A stretch of 64,000 nt of DNA from Streptomyces griseoflavus (GCF_014649995.1 NZ_BMUC01000003.1:124001-188000); one strand, 5' to 3'; positions 1 through 11,106 are shown, numbered from the stretch's first letter. Notes: generated by a model from the letters alone, not told the origin. Numbers and translations: made by a program.

Positions 1-479
1 CCGCGCTCGCCCTGTCCCTGGCCGGACCGGCCGCCGCGGCCGGCATCTCGGTGAGCACCACCGGGTCGACGGTCTCGGTCAGCACCACCGCGTGCACCCA
101 GGTCAACGGCCACTGGGGCACCGCGTCGCTGCTCGGCAGCGGCCAGACCAGCTTCTCGCAGGGCCGCCAGGTGGCGCTGACGGGAACGGCCGCGGGCCAG
201 TCCGCCGCCTGGTCGAACGTCGGCGCGGGCACCTACACGGTGATCGTGGTGTGCTCCGACGGCAGTACCGCGGGCACCCAGGCCGTCGTCGTCTCCCCCG
301 TGTCCAGCCCCTCGGCCACCCCCACCGCCTCGCCCACCCGCGGCGTGATGGGCGGCGTCGGCGGCGGCTCGGCGGACTACGGCACGGTCACCCTGGTGGC
401 GGGCGGCGCGCTGGTCGGGACCGGCCTGCTCGCCACGGCCTGGTACCTGCGCCGCCGCGCCCGGCCGCGCCACCTCTAG
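1..479 (+). CDS. Secreted membrane-anchored protein, C-terminal part
   Basis: The reading frame is open from base 3 and the start lies upstream of the window. The first visible residues are the Ala/Leu-rich end of a signal peptide (ALALSLAGPAAAAG). The roughly 95 residues that follow are a Ser/Thr/Gly/Val-rich extracellular domain with two cysteines, then a Ser/Pro/Thr linker, a Gly-rich turn, one transmembrane segment (LVAGGALVGTGLLATAWYL) and a basic cytoplasmic tail (RRRARPRHL). That is the topology of a surface-displayed protein held by a C-terminal membrane helix; I see no LPXTG-type sorting motif. The family is not recognised. A GTG at 51 could be mis-called as a start, but the signal peptide lies upstream of it in frame. 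Confidence 0.75.
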   Translation, partial: ALALSLAGPAAAAGISVSTTGSTVSVSTTACTQVNGHWGTASLLGSGQTSFSQGRQVALTGTAAGQSAAWSNVGAGTYTVIVVCSDGSTAGTQAVVVSPVSSPSATPTASPTRGVMGGVGGGSADYGTVTLVAGGALVGTGLLATAWYLRRRARPRHL

Positions 480-555
480 GGCCGGCGCCGGCCGCCATCA
501 CGTCCGACGCGCTCCGGTCGGGCGGCCGGCGTCATCTCCTTTGGTGGCCGGGCGG

Positions 556-1131
556 TCACGCCGTCCGCGCGCCCGGCCACTCCCCCTCGTCCGGCTCCGG
601 CAGACTCTCGAACTCCGAGAGCGCGTGGTCGAGCCACTGGGTCCAGAACGTCTCCAGGTCGATGCCGGCCCGCAGCACCAGATGCCTCAGCCGGTCCTGC
701 GGCCCGTCCTTGCCGGGCGGGAAGTCGCGCCGCTCGATCTCCCGGTACTCCTCCAACTGCCGCCCGTGCAACTCGCGGTGGCGCCGCAGATCGGCGTGGA
801 GCCCTTCCGTGCCGACCACGGCCGCCGCCCTCAGCCGCAGCAGCGTCACATCCCTCATCGGCTTGGGGTCCTGGGACGCGGCGGTCCAGCGGGCCAGTTC
901 GTCCCGGCCCGCCCGCAGCACCTCGTACGCCTTCTTCTGCCCGCGGGCCGGGTGCTCGGAGGGCAGGGCCCGGATGAGGCCCCCGGCCTCGAGTCTCCCC
1001 AGCTCACGGTAGATCTGCTGGTGGGTCGCGGACCAGAAGTAGCCGATCGACCTGTCGAACCGGCGGGTCAGCTCCAGCCCCGACGACGGCTTCTCGAGCA
1101 GGGCGGTGAGGATCGCGTGCGGGAGTGACAT
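556..1131 (-). CDS. PadR family transcriptional regulator
   Basis: A 191-residue one-component repressor. Residues 3-80 form the PadR winged helix, with the typical LPHAILTALLEKPSSG opening, a helix containing HQQIYRELGRLEAGGLI and a wing rich in charged residues. The C-terminal half matches the helical Vir_act_alpha_C dimerisation domain, ending in a Trp/Phe-rich helix (ETFWTQWLDHALSEFESL). The ATG start is 28 bp downstream of the stop of the flavoenzyme gene on the same strand, so the two probably form an operon. PadR proteins commonly repress their own operon or a divergent gene and respond to aromatic or lipophilic ligands. A perfect palindrome at 3229-3248 upstream of the operon is the obvious candidate operator (inference). 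Confidence 0.9.
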   Translation of the reverse strand: MSLPHAILTALLEKPSSGLELTRRFDRSIGYFWSATHQQIYRELGRLEAGGLIRALPSEHPARGQKKAYEVLRAGRDELARWTAASQDPKPMRDVTLLRLRAAAVVGTEGLHADLRRHRELHGRQLEEYREIERRDFPPGKDGPQDRLRHLVLRAGIDLETFWTQWLDHALSEFESLPEPDEGEWPGARTA

Positions 1132-1159
1132 GCGCTCATCCTAGGAACGGGGCCCGGCC

Positions 1160-3475
<2,316 letters not shown>

Positions 3476-3844
3476 TCACCTGCTTTCGAGGCGGACGTGC
3501 AGCTCCCGCTCCTGGTCGCCGGAGACCGTGGTGAGATCGCGCACGGTGAACAGCGAGTCGAGGGTGGTGCGGAACCGGTCGACAGCCCAGTAGCCGCCGT
3601 GCACGTCGGCGTCGACCGAAGAGGTCAGCCGCGTGGGGCGGGCGCCCTCGTGCGCGTCGGCGACGTCGAACGTGCCCAGCCACACCGTGGGCCGGGTCCG
3701 GTGGAGTTCCTCGGGCACGTCGTCGGAGCACCGGTCGGACGCGAAGCACGCGCACAGCGCGTCGAAGACGATCCGGGCGTCGTCCTTGCTGCACCCGCTG
3801 ATCTCGACCGAGACGGACTCCGGGTGCGGTTGCCGGCTTTCCAT
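3476..3844 (-). CDS. Conserved hypothetical protein, 122 aa
   Basis: A small soluble, acidic protein with no signal peptide or membrane segment. It reads like a compact alpha/beta domain: a beta strand SVSVEISGCS, a helix DDARIVFDALCACFAS, a strand TVWLGTFDVADAH, a second helical and strand stretch, and a terminal strand QERELHVRLESR. Four cysteines lie in the first 40 residues. The start ATG is preceded by GAGAGGAGCGATCACG, a good ribosome binding site, and third codon positions are almost all G/C, which supports a real gene. Function is unknown. It is monocistronic, ends before the 3268-3318 hairpin and is divergent from the phosphatase gene at 4088. Confidence 0.7.
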   Translation of the reverse strand: MESRQPHPESVSVEISGCSKDDARIVFDALCACFASDRCSDDVPEELHRTRPTVWLGTFDVADAHEGARPTRLTSSVDADVHGGYWAVDRFRTTLDSLFTVRDLTTVSGDQERELHVRLESR

Positions 3845-4087
3845 CGTGATCGCTCCTCTCGTGGGTCACGCCGTCCCCACCCCCCACTCAGCAAAGCACC
3901 ACATGCCGCGGAGCACTACCCGCGCGCCGACCCCGCGGAGCCCCGGTTCGCGGGCGCGCGCCACCCCGGTGGGGGAAGCTGGAGGCGAACGGCCGGAGCG
4001 GCGGAGAACCGCCCCCGCACGCGGTAGAACAAAGGGGTGTCGGCACGGTGAGGGTGTGCCCGGGAAACGGCGAAGGCGGGGCGTGCG

Positions 4088-6169
4088 ATGAGTGCAGCGG
4101 GGTCGTTCCCGGCCGGCGGTGACCGGCCGGATCCCGGGCCGGCGCGTCCCAGCGGCCTGCTGGACGTGCTGCGCGTGGCCTCGGTGGTCCTGGACACCGA
4201 GGGGCGCATCACGCTCTGGAGCCCGCAGGCCGAGGAACTGTTCGGCTACAGCGCGCGGGAGGCACTGGGCCAGTACGCGGCCCGGATCATGGTGCACGAG
4301 GAACACCTGGACCTCGTGGTGAAACTGTTCGCCGACGTCATGCGCACCGGTCGGAGCTGGGCGGGCGCCTTCCCCATCCGGCGCAAGGACGGCGGCACCC
4401 GCCTGGTGGAGTTCCGCAACATGCGGCTGCTGGACGACCGGGGGGACGTGTACGCCCTCGGCCTCGCGGTGGACCAGTCGACCGTGCGCCGGCTCGAACG
4501 CGACGTCGCCCTGACCGCCCGGATCGTCGCCCAGTCCCCCATCGGCCTGGCCGTCCTGGACTCCGCGCTGCGGTACGTGTCGGTGAACCCGGCACTGGAG
4601 CAGATCAACGGCATCCCGGCCGAGCAGCACCTCGGCCGCACGGTCCGGGAGGTGGTGCCGCTGCTGGTCGTGGACGCGATCGAGGACGCCGCCCGTGAGG
4701 TGCTGGACACCGGCCGGCCCGCCGTCGACCTGTTCACCACCGGCCGCACCCCGGCCGACCCGGACGAGGACCACGCCTGGTCGGTGTCCCTGTACCGGCT
4801 GGAGAACGCGCTCGGCACGGTCCTGGGCGTGGCCATGTCCCTGGTGGACGTCACCGAGCAGTACCGGGCGAACGCCGAGGCCGAGAGCGCGCGGTGGCGG
4901 CTCGCGGTGATCGCCGACGCCACCGCCCGGATCGGCACCACCCTGGATCTCGACCGCACGGCCGGCGAACTCGCCGACGTGGCCGTGCCGGAACTGGCCG
5001 ACGCGGCGGCGGTGGACCTGCTGGACACCGTGGTGCGGGGCCGGCGCAGCGCCCTCGGCCCCACCGAGGCGGCCGTGATGCGGCCGCTCGCGGTCCGCTC
5101 GGTGGACGCGGTCGACGTGGTGCCCGCGGCCGACCCGCCGGGCCGGGTGACCCGCTACCCTCCGGACCGGCTGATCACCGAGTGCGTGCGCACCGGACTG
5201 CCCGTGATGGTGGCGCGGGTGAAGGACGAGGACCTCGCCCGGATCGCCCGTTCCCCGGAGGCGGCGGGGCTGCCGGCGCGGGCGGGCGTCCACTCGTACC
5301 TGGCCGTGCCGCTGATCGCGCGCGGGGAGGTGCTCGGCGCCCTCGACCTCAAGCGCACGCGCACCCCCCGCCCCTTCGACGAGGACGACCTGCTGCTCGC
5401 GCGGGAGCTGGCCTCGCGCGCGGCGGTGCAGATCGACAACGCCCGCTGGTACCAGAACGCCCGCGACACCGCCCTGACCCTGCAGCGCAGTCTGCTGCCG
5501 AGCCATCCGCCCGTGACGGGCGGCCTCGAGGTCGCCTCCCGCTACCAGCCGGCCGGTGCCACCAGCGAGGTGGGCGGCGACTGGTTCGACGTGATCCCGC
5601 TGGACGACGACAGGACGGCGCTCGTCGTGGGGGACGTGATGGGCAGCGGCATCCCCGCCGCGGCCACCATGGGCCGGCTCCGCACGGCGACCCACACCCT
5701 CGCCTCCCTGGGCCTGGACCCGGCCGTGTTGCTGGAACACCTGGACCGGATCACCGGCGGGCTGGACCAGGCGATCGCCACCTGCGTGTACGCCGTCCAC
5801 GATCCGCGCGAGCGGCGGTGCACCCTCGCCAACGCGGGGCACCTGCCGCCGGCCCGGGTCCGGACCGGCCGCCCACCCGAACTGCTCGACCTGCCCACCG
5901 GCGTGCCCCTGGGCGTGGGCGGGGTCGCGTTCTCCACGACCACCGTCGCACTGGAGCCGGGCGACCGGCTGGTGTTCTACACCGACGGTCTCGTGGAGAC
6001 CCGCCGCGATCCGCTGGACGAGCGCCTCGACCGGCTGCTCGCCCTGCTGGACCGGCCCGGTCACTCCCTCGAGGAGGTCTGCGACCTGCTCCTGCGCACG
6101 CTGCGCGAACCCGACAACTTCGACGACGTGGCCCTGCTGATCGCCCGCGCGACGGCACCGGACGACTGA
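4088..6169 (+). CDS. PAS-PAS-GAF-PP2C (SpoIIE-type) serine phosphatase
   Basis: The 693-residue cytosolic protein has a first PAS domain at about 25-125 (VVLDTEGRITLWSPQAEELFGY), a second at about 140-270 (SPIGLAVLDSALRYVSVNPALEQINGI), a GAF domain at about 275-460, and a C-terminal PPM/SpoIIE phosphatase domain from about 475. The phosphatase shows the metal-binding motifs EVGGDWFDV, VVGDVMGSG and the terminal FDDVALLIA. The family usually dephosphorylates anti-anti-sigma factors and so frees alternative sigma factors in response to signals sensed by PAS/GAF. There is no RsbW-like kinase domain here, unlike many Streptomyces relatives, and no kinase or STAS gene nearby, so its partner must be elsewhere. 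The start has an AAGGCGGGG site upstream. Confidence 0.9.
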   Translation: MSAAGSFPAGGDRPDPGPARPSGLLDVLRVASVVLDTEGRITLWSPQAEELFGYSAREALGQYAARIMVHEEHLDLVVKLFADVMRTGRSWAGAFPIRRKDGGTRLVEFRNMRLLDDRGDVYALGLAVDQSTVRRLERDVALTARIVAQSPIGLAVLDSALRYVSVNPALEQINGIPAEQHLGRTVREVVPLLVVDAIEDAAREVLDTGRPAVDLFTTGRTPADPDEDHAWSVSLYRLENALGTVLGVAMSLVDVTEQYRANAEAESARWRLAVIADATARIGTTLDLDRTAGELADVAVPELADAAAVDLLDTVVRGRRSALGPTEAAVMRPLAVRSVDAVDVVPAADPPGRVTRYPPDRLITECVRTGLPVMVARVKDEDLARIARSPEAAGLPARAGVHSYLAVPLIARGEVLGALDLKRTRTPRPFDEDDLLLARELASRAAVQIDNARWYQNARDTALTLQRSLLPSHPPVTGGLEVASRYQPAGATSEVGGDWFDVIPLDDDRTALVVGDVMGSGIPAAATMGRLRTATHTLASLGLDPAVLLEHLDRITGGLDQAIATCVYAVHDPRERRCTLANAGHLPPARVRTGRPPELLDLPTGVPLGVGGVAFSTTTVALEPGDRLVFYTDGLVETRRDPLDERLDRLLALLDRPGHSLEEVCDLLLRTLREPDNFDDVALLIARATAPDD

Positions 6170-6267
6170 GCCCGGCCGCGTTCCGGCACCGGCGCCCGGC
6201 CACCGTCCGCCACCCCGGCCCGACTCCCGCCTGCCACCCCGGTCCGGCTCGGCCCGGTTCGGCCCGG

Positions 6268-7134
6268 TTACCGTCCGCCGCGCCGGACCGGCAGCGGTCT
6301 GACGCCGATCACGACATGGGCGTACCGCTCCTCGCAGACGGCCAGCCGGGTGCGCAGGCCGGCTCCGGTGAAGGCGGCGACGGCGGCGGGGGCCTGCCGG
6401 CTGCTGGTCTCCACCAGGAGCCGGCCACCGGGCGCGAGCCATCCGGGTGCCCCCTCGGCGACCCGTCGCAGGACGTCGAGGCCGTCCGCGCCGCCGTCGA
6501 GCGCGACGCGCGGCTCGTGGTCGCGGGCCTCCGGCGGCAGCAGGGCGATGTCGTCGCTGGGCACGTACGGCACGTTCGCCGCGAGGATGTCGACACGGCC
6601 CCGCAGCACGCCGGGGAGCGCGTCGAACAGATCGCCCCGGTGGACCTGCCCGCCGAGGGCTGCCACATTGCGGCGGGCGCAGCGGACCGCGGCCGGGTCG
6701 ATGTCGGCGGCGTGCAGCTCCGCCGTGCCGAGTCCGGCCGCCAGGGCCGCTCCGACGGCGCCGGTGCCGCAGCACAGGTCCACCACGACGGCCGCGCCGG
6801 CCGTCTGCGCGAGAGCCTGTTCGACGAGGAACTCGGTGCGTCGGCGGGGGACGAAGACGCCCGGTTCCACGGTGATGCGCCGGCCGTGGAAGTCCGCCCA
6901 GCCGACGACGAGTTCGAGGGGCAGTCCGGCCGCCCGGCGCTCGACCATCGGGGCGATGTCGGCCGGGGTCGGGGCGGCGGCGGTGATCAGTTCGGCCTCG
7001 TCCTCGGCGAAGACGCACCCGGCGGCGCGGAGAGCCGCCACGACGGAATCCCGGGACGGGGGGCCGGGCGCGGGTGAGGGCGGAAGGTCAGGACGCGGGG
7101 AGGGTCCGGACGGGGTGTGCGGGGTGTGAGGCAA
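6268..7134 (-). CDS. PrmC/HemK-like protein N5-glutamine methyltransferase
   Basis: A SAM-dependent methyltransferase of about 288 residues. An N-terminal helical region (VVAALRAAGCVFAEDEAELI) precedes a Rossmann fold with motif I VVDLCCGTGAVGAALA, motif II LHAADIDPAAVRCARRN and the substrate motif ANVPYVP in place of the canonical NPPY of PrmC. PrmC methylates the GGQ glutamine of release factors; the NVPY variant belongs to a separate actinobacterial group annotated as putative N5-glutamine methyltransferases with unknown target. No ATG is in frame before the fold. I chose TTG at 7134, with GAAAGG about ten bases upstream; GTG at 7041 (257 aa) is an alternative. It is convergent with the phosphatase gene. 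Confidence 0.8.
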   Translation of the reverse strand: MPHTPHTPSGPSPRPDLPPSPAPGPPSRDSVVAALRAAGCVFAEDEAELITAAAPTPADIAPMVERRAAGLPLELVVGWADFHGRRITVEPGVFVPRRRTEFLVEQALAQTAGAAVVVDLCCGTGAVGAALAAGLGTAELHAADIDPAAVRCARRNVAALGGQVHRGDLFDALPGVLRGRVDILAANVPYVPSDDIALLPPEARDHEPRVALDGGADGLDVLRRVAEGAPGWLAPGGRLLVETSSRQAPAAVAAFTGAGLRTRLAVCEERYAHVVIGVRPLPVRRGGR

Positions 7135-7413
7135 GAGCCTTGGGCCTTTCGGGAGCCGAAGGGCGCTCCCGCGGTCACACGCTGCCGGTGAACCGCGTCG
7201 CTTCGAGAGGGGAGCACCCGATCTGACAAGCGGTGATGGGTCCCACCTCCTTCGGCCTCCCGGCCGGGTCGGTCCGCGGCCGGACGGCCACAGTACCCGA
7301 CGATCTCCCGGTCGTGCGGTGCGATGCGGCCTGGCGGCGCACGGGCCTTTCGCACCGCGTACCGTTGAACGCGGAAACACTTCAGCACCAGCCGTCACGG
7401 AAACACCGATCAC

Positions 7414-8019
7414 GTGAACATCACCCGAGGCTTCACCGGCCGCCCCCGTGTGCACCATCCCGGACTGCCGCCCGGTCAGTACGACGCGGGCGACGAGTGG
7501 CCCGTCCTGTCGGCCGAGGTCACACCCGACCTCGCCCCGGCCGACTGGACCTTCCGGATCGACGGGCTGGTGGCGGAGCCCCGTACCTGGGACTGGGACG
7601 AGGCGCACGAGCTGCCCCCCTCGGCGTACGAGGGCGACATCCACTGTGTGACCGGCTGGTCGAAGTTCGGGGTGCGGTTCGGCGGTGTCTCGCTGGACGC
7701 GTTCCTGGACGTGGTCCGGCCCCATGGGTCGGCGACCCATGTGGTGGCGTACGCGCACACCGGCTACACCGCGAACCTGCCTCTCGCCGATGTGTCCGGC
7801 GGCCGGGCGTGGATCGTCTGGGAGTACGGCGGACGGCCGCTCGACGCCGAACACGGCGGTCCGGCGCGGCTGGTGGTGCCGCACCTGTACTTCTGGAAGA
7901 GCGTCAAGTGGCTCGCGGGGCTGCGGCTTCTCGACCACGACGAGCCGGGCTTCTGGGAGGGCAACGGGTACCACCCGCGCGGCAACCCCTGGGAGGAGCA
8001 GAGGTACTCCGGTGACTGA
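7414..8019 (+). CDS. Molybdopterin-dependent (sulfite oxidase family) oxidoreductase
   Basis: A 201-residue single-domain member of the oxidoreductase molybdopterin-binding family (sulfite oxidase fold, YedY-like). It opens with WPVLSAEVTPDL and the fold-typical WTFRIDGLV. The conserved cysteine that ligates molybdenum is seen in DIHCVTGWSKF, and the C-terminal PHLYFWKSVKWLAGLRLLD and GFWEGNGYH are typical of the family. There is no signal peptide, so it is probably cytosolic. It overlaps the downstream flavin reductase by 8 bp (that gene's GTG is at 8012), a pairing repeated in many actinobacteria, where the reductase presumably feeds electrons to the Mo centre. The substrate is unknown. The GTG start has only a weak Shine-Dalgarno site. 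Confidence 0.88.
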   Translation: MNITRGFTGRPRVHHPGLPPGQYDAGDEWPVLSAEVTPDLAPADWTFRIDGLVAEPRTWDWDEAHELPPSAYEGDIHCVTGWSKFGVRFGGVSLDAFLDVVRPHGSATHVVAYAHTGYTANLPLADVSGGRAWIVWEYGGRPLDAEHGGPARLVVPHLYFWKSVKWLAGLRLLDHDEPGFWEGNGYHPRGNPWEEQRYSGD

Positions 8020-8836
8020 GCTGACGACGGAGACGGCCGGGGCGACGGAAGCGCCCGGGACGGCGGGGACGGTGCGCGGCGCTCAGGAGCGGTTCGCTCC
8101 GCCGACGCGGTTCGCTGTGCCCGGCCGCATCGCCGTGAGCCCGCAGGACGCCTCCGTGTGGCGGACGGCCACACTGACCGGGATCCGCCGCGAGACGCCC
8201 CGCGTGTCCTCCTTCCGGTTCGCCGTGCCCGGCTGGCCGGGACACCTGCCCGGCCAGCACCTGATGCTGCGGCTGACCGCCGAGGACGGATACGTGGCCC
8301 AGCGCCACTACTCGATCGCGTCCGCCCCGGACGACTCCGGGCACATCGAACTGACGCTGGACCACGTCGAGGGCGGCGAGGTCTCGGGCTGGTTCCACAC
8401 GGTGGCCCGCCCCGGTGACCGGATCGAGGTGCGGGGCCCGCTCAGCGGCTTCTTCGCCTGGCCGGCCGACCGGCCCGCGCTGCTGGTGGGCGCGGGCTCC
8501 GGCGTGGTCCCGCTGTGGTCGATGGTGCGCTTCCACCGGTCGCGGGACATGAGGGTGCCGCTTCGGCTGCTGGTGTCGACGCGCAGTCCCGAGGACCTGA
8601 TCTTCGCGCGCGAGATGCGGTCGGAGACCACACCGGTGTTCACGCGGAGCGCGCCGGAGGGTGAGGCCGTGGGACGTCTGGGGGCGGCCCATGTGGCGCC
8701 GTTCATGGCGAAACAGCCTCCCGGTGGGTGGGAGGCCTATGTGTGCGGTTCCAACTCCTTCGCCGAACACGCCTCCCGGCTGCTGGTGGCGGCCGGTCAG
8801 CCCGTGGAACGCATCCGGATCGAACGCTTCGGCTGA
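8012..8836 (+). CDS. Ferredoxin reductase-type FAD/NAD(P)H oxidoreductase
   Basis: A 274-residue FNR-fold reductase. After a variable Ala/Thr/Glu-rich N-terminus of about 40 residues comes the FAD barrel (LPGQHLMLRLTAEDG, RHYSIASAP for flavin binding), then the nucleotide-binding domain (LLVGAGSGVVPLWSMVRF) and the C-terminal YVCGSNSFAEHASRLL loop. There is no 2Fe-2S domain. The GTG start sits inside the end of the Mo-oxidoreductase gene, so the two are translationally coupled and the protein is the likely electron-transfer partner of that enzyme (inference from context). Confidence 0.88.
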   Translation: MTELTTETAGATEAPGTAGTVRGAQERFAPPTRFAVPGRIAVSPQDASVWRTATLTGIRRETPRVSSFRFAVPGWPGHLPGQHLMLRLTAEDGYVAQRHYSIASAPDDSGHIELTLDHVEGGEVSGWFHTVARPGDRIEVRGPLSGFFAWPADRPALLVGAGSGVVPLWSMVRFHRSRDMRVPLRLLVSTRSPEDLIFAREMRSETTPVFTRSAPEGEAVGRLGAAHVAPFMAKQPPGGWEAYVCGSNSFAEHASRLLVAAGQPVERIRIERFG

Positions 8837-9281
8837 CGCCGCTCCGGCGCCCGTCCGGACGGTGGGACTCGACGGGCCCGCACGCGCGCCCGGTGACGTG
8901 GTGCACGTGTGGTTCGACTCCCCTGAGCGTGCCGTGCCGCCCCCGGTCGACGACGCCTCCGTCCGGCAGTACGGCATCGGCGTGGGGACCGCCGCGGAGG
9001 GCGGCACGGTGGCCGTGGTGCTGCTCGCCCACCGCGCGGTGCGCCGGGTGGCGGTGCGGCGGAGGCCGGCGGAGTGGGAGCGGGCGTGGGCCCGCACCGG
9101 GCCGGAGCGGACGCACCGCGGGGTGGGAGCGGGGCGGGACGCGCGACCGGCCGAGACACCCTGCGGAAAACGCTTTCTGCGGCTTTCACCTGTGGTTTTC
9201 ACGGAACCCCCTGGCGGCTTTCCGGATGATCCACGTACGGTGTCCTCGCTTCGCACTGTCTCTTCACGAAGGCGGTCCCTG
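8837..9281 (+). other. Intergenic stretch with coding-like sequence in frame with the esterase
   Basis: Between the reductase and the esterase there is no complete gene I can name. One frame, the same as the esterase frame, stays open right across and shows strong G/C third-position bias from about 8855 to 9160 (reading ...VVHVWFDSPERAV... and ...VRQYGIGVGTAAEG...). It then changes to AT-richer promoter-like DNA that contains the operator at 9165-9178. This may be the relic of a lost gene; I do not call it as a CDS. Confidence 0.3.
9165..9178. promoter_or_regulatory. LacI-family operator-like site upstream of the esterase
   Basis: GGAAAACGCTTTCT is a near-perfect inverted repeat around a central CG (GAAAA-CG-CTTTC), the pattern bound by LacI-family sugar regulators. 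It lies about 100 bp upstream of the esterase ATG in locally AT-richer DNA, which is where a promoter is expected. The cognate regulator cannot be named from this window. Confidence 0.5.
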
Positions 9282-10250
9282 ATGGCCCTGTTCGACCTCC
9301 CCCTCGACGAACTGCGCGAGTACCGCAGCGAGTCCACGGCGCCCGAGGACTTCGACGCGTTCTGGTCCAAGACGCTCGACGAGGCGCGCGAGCACGATCT
9401 GGACGCGCGTTTCGAGCCGGTCGACACCGGACTGTCCACGGTGCGGGTGTTCGACGTGACGTTCGCCGGGTTCGGCGGTCATCCCGTGAAGGGCTGGCTG
9501 ACGCTCCCCGCCGGGGCGGACGCCCCGCTGCCGCTGGTGGTCGAGTTCATCGGCTACGGCGGCGGCCGCGGACTCCCCCACGAACACCTGCTGTGGGCGT
9601 CCACGGGCCGGGCGCACTTCGTGATGGACACCCGCGGACAGGGCAGCGCCTGGGGTGCCGGCGGCGGTACGGCCGACCCGGTGGGAGGCGCCCCGGCGTA
9701 CCCCGGGTTCATGACCCGCGGCATCGACGCGCCGGCGAACTACTACTACCGCCGGGTGTTCACCGACGCCGTCCGCGCGGTGGAGGCGGCGCGGTCGCAT
9801 CCGCTGACCGACGCGAGCCGTACGGTGGCCGTCGGCTCCAGCCAGGGCGGGGGCATCGCCCTGGCGGTGGGCGGACTGGTGCCGGACCTGGCGGGCGTCG
9901 CGCCGGACGTGCCGTTCCTGTGCGACTTCCCGCGCGCGACGACGCTCACCGACCGGCACCCCTACCGGGAGATCGGCCTGTACCTGAAGACGCACCGCGG
10001 CCGCTTCGACGACGTCCTGCGCACCCTGTCCTACTTCGACGCCGTGCACTTCGCCGCCCGCGGCCGCGCCCCCGCGCTGTTCTCGGCGGCCCTGGAGGAC
10101 CAGACCTGCCCGCCCTCGACGGTGTTCGCGGCGTTCCACGCCTGGGCGCACGAGGACAAGGCCATCGAGGTGTACGACTTCAACGACCACGAGGGCGGCG
10201 GACCGTTCCACGAGGCGGCCAAGCTCCGCTGGATGCGTTCGTACATCTGA
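9282..10250 (+). CDS. Acetylxylan esterase / cephalosporin-C deacetylase (CE7)
   Basis: The 322-residue alpha/beta hydrolase has the typical length of CE7 enzymes. Family hallmarks are visible: the opening LFDLPLDELREYRSESTAPEDFDAFW, the RGQGSAWG motif, the nucleophile elbow GSSQGGGIALA, the catalytic aspartate in SAALEDQTCPPSTVFAAFHAW and the histidine in FNDHEGGG. CE7 enzymes remove acetyl groups from xylo-oligosaccharides and related esters. There is no signal peptide, so it acts in the cytosol on imported acetylated oligosaccharides, as is usual for this family. The ATG follows GAAGGCGG. A LacI-type operator about 100 bp upstream fits control by a sugar-responsive repressor. Confidence 0.9.
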   Translation: MALFDLPLDELREYRSESTAPEDFDAFWSKTLDEAREHDLDARFEPVDTGLSTVRVFDVTFAGFGGHPVKGWLTLPAGADAPLPLVVEFIGYGGGRGLPHEHLLWASTGRAHFVMDTRGQGSAWGAGGGTADPVGGAPAYPGFMTRGIDAPANYYYRRVFTDAVRAVEAARSHPLTDASRTVAVGSSQGGGIALAVGGLVPDLAGVAPDVPFLCDFPRATTLTDRHPYREIGLYLKTHRGRFDDVLRTLSYFDAVHFAARGRAPALFSAALEDQTCPPSTVFAAFHAWAHEDKAIEVYDFNDHEGGGPFHEAAKLRWMRSYI

Positions 10251-10377
10251 CCTCCGGCCGGCCGCCACGGCGCCGGGAGGAGCCGGTCGCCACCGGCCGG
10301 CGGGGCAGCCGTGCCGCGCTGTCCCGCCGCGGCGTTCGTGCGGGCCGGCCGGGGAGCGCGGGCCCGTCAGGCACCCG

Positions 10378-11106
10378 CTACCGCGCCGCCCGTTCCGCGA
10401 CCACCAGCCGCACCTTCGGACTGCCGTCGGCCCGCCGCCCGAACTCGGGCAGCGGCCAGAACCGGACCCCGAATTCGGCCCTGCCCAGCTCCCGCCACAT
10501 CTCACCGAAGCGGAAGCCCCGGTAGTACATGACGAACGGCGGCCGCCACACCGCGTTGCGCACCCGCATCGCCGCGTCGAACCCCCACAGCAGCCCGTAG
10601 GTGTACGAGCCCGGCCGCGGCGGGGCGACCACGGGGAACACGAAGCGCCCGCCCGGCCGCAGCACCGAGTGGACCTGGCCGAAGAGCCCCGGCAGCTCAC
10701 CCGGCAGGAAGTGGCCGAACGCCCCGAAACTCGTCACGAGATCGAAGTCCGGGCCGAACGGCAGGTCCCGAGCGTCCGCCCGCACCCAGGTGACCGGCGG
10801 CCCCGGCGGACGGGTGCGGGCCCGCGCCACGTCCAGCATGCCGGCGCTGAAGTCCACGCCGGTGACGCCCTCCCCGCACACCTGCCTCAGCACGTCCACA
10901 CCCGCCCCGGTGCCGCAGCACAGGTCGAGCCCCGTACCGAACGGGCCTGCCCGCCGCAGCGCCGACACCGTGGCGTCGAGGACCGAGTCCGGCGTGCGGA
11001 AGGGCGTGTGGTCGAACTTGGGCGCGAGGAGGTCGTAGCCGCGTTCCACGGACGACAGCGCCTGGACGGCGAGTTCACGCAGGCGAGGGCCTTCGGGGCT
11101 GAACAT
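10378..11106 (-). CDS. Class I SAM-dependent methyltransferase
   Basis: A 242-residue protein with a helical N-terminal cap (SSVERGYDLLAPKFDHTPFRTPDSVLDA) and a class I Rossmann methyltransferase fold: motif I GTGLDLCCGTGAGVDVL, acidic ribose-binding strand VTGVDFSAGML, ADARDLPFG, and the post-motif VHSVLRPGGRFVF. It resembles the UbiE/small-molecule methyltransferase group, and the substrate cannot be told. It is monocistronic, convergent with the esterase and divergent from the carboxypeptidase at 11267. Confidence 0.88.
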   Translation of the reverse strand: MFSPEGPRLRELAVQALSSVERGYDLLAPKFDHTPFRTPDSVLDATVSALRRAGPFGTGLDLCCGTGAGVDVLRQVCGEGVTGVDFSAGMLDVARARTRPPGPPVTWVRADARDLPFGPDFDLVTSFGAFGHFLPGELPGLFGQVHSVLRPGGRFVFPVVAPPRPGSYTYGLLWGFDAAMRVRNAVWRPPFVMYYRGFRFGEMWRELGRAEFGVRFWPLPEFGRRADGSPKVRLVVAERAAR

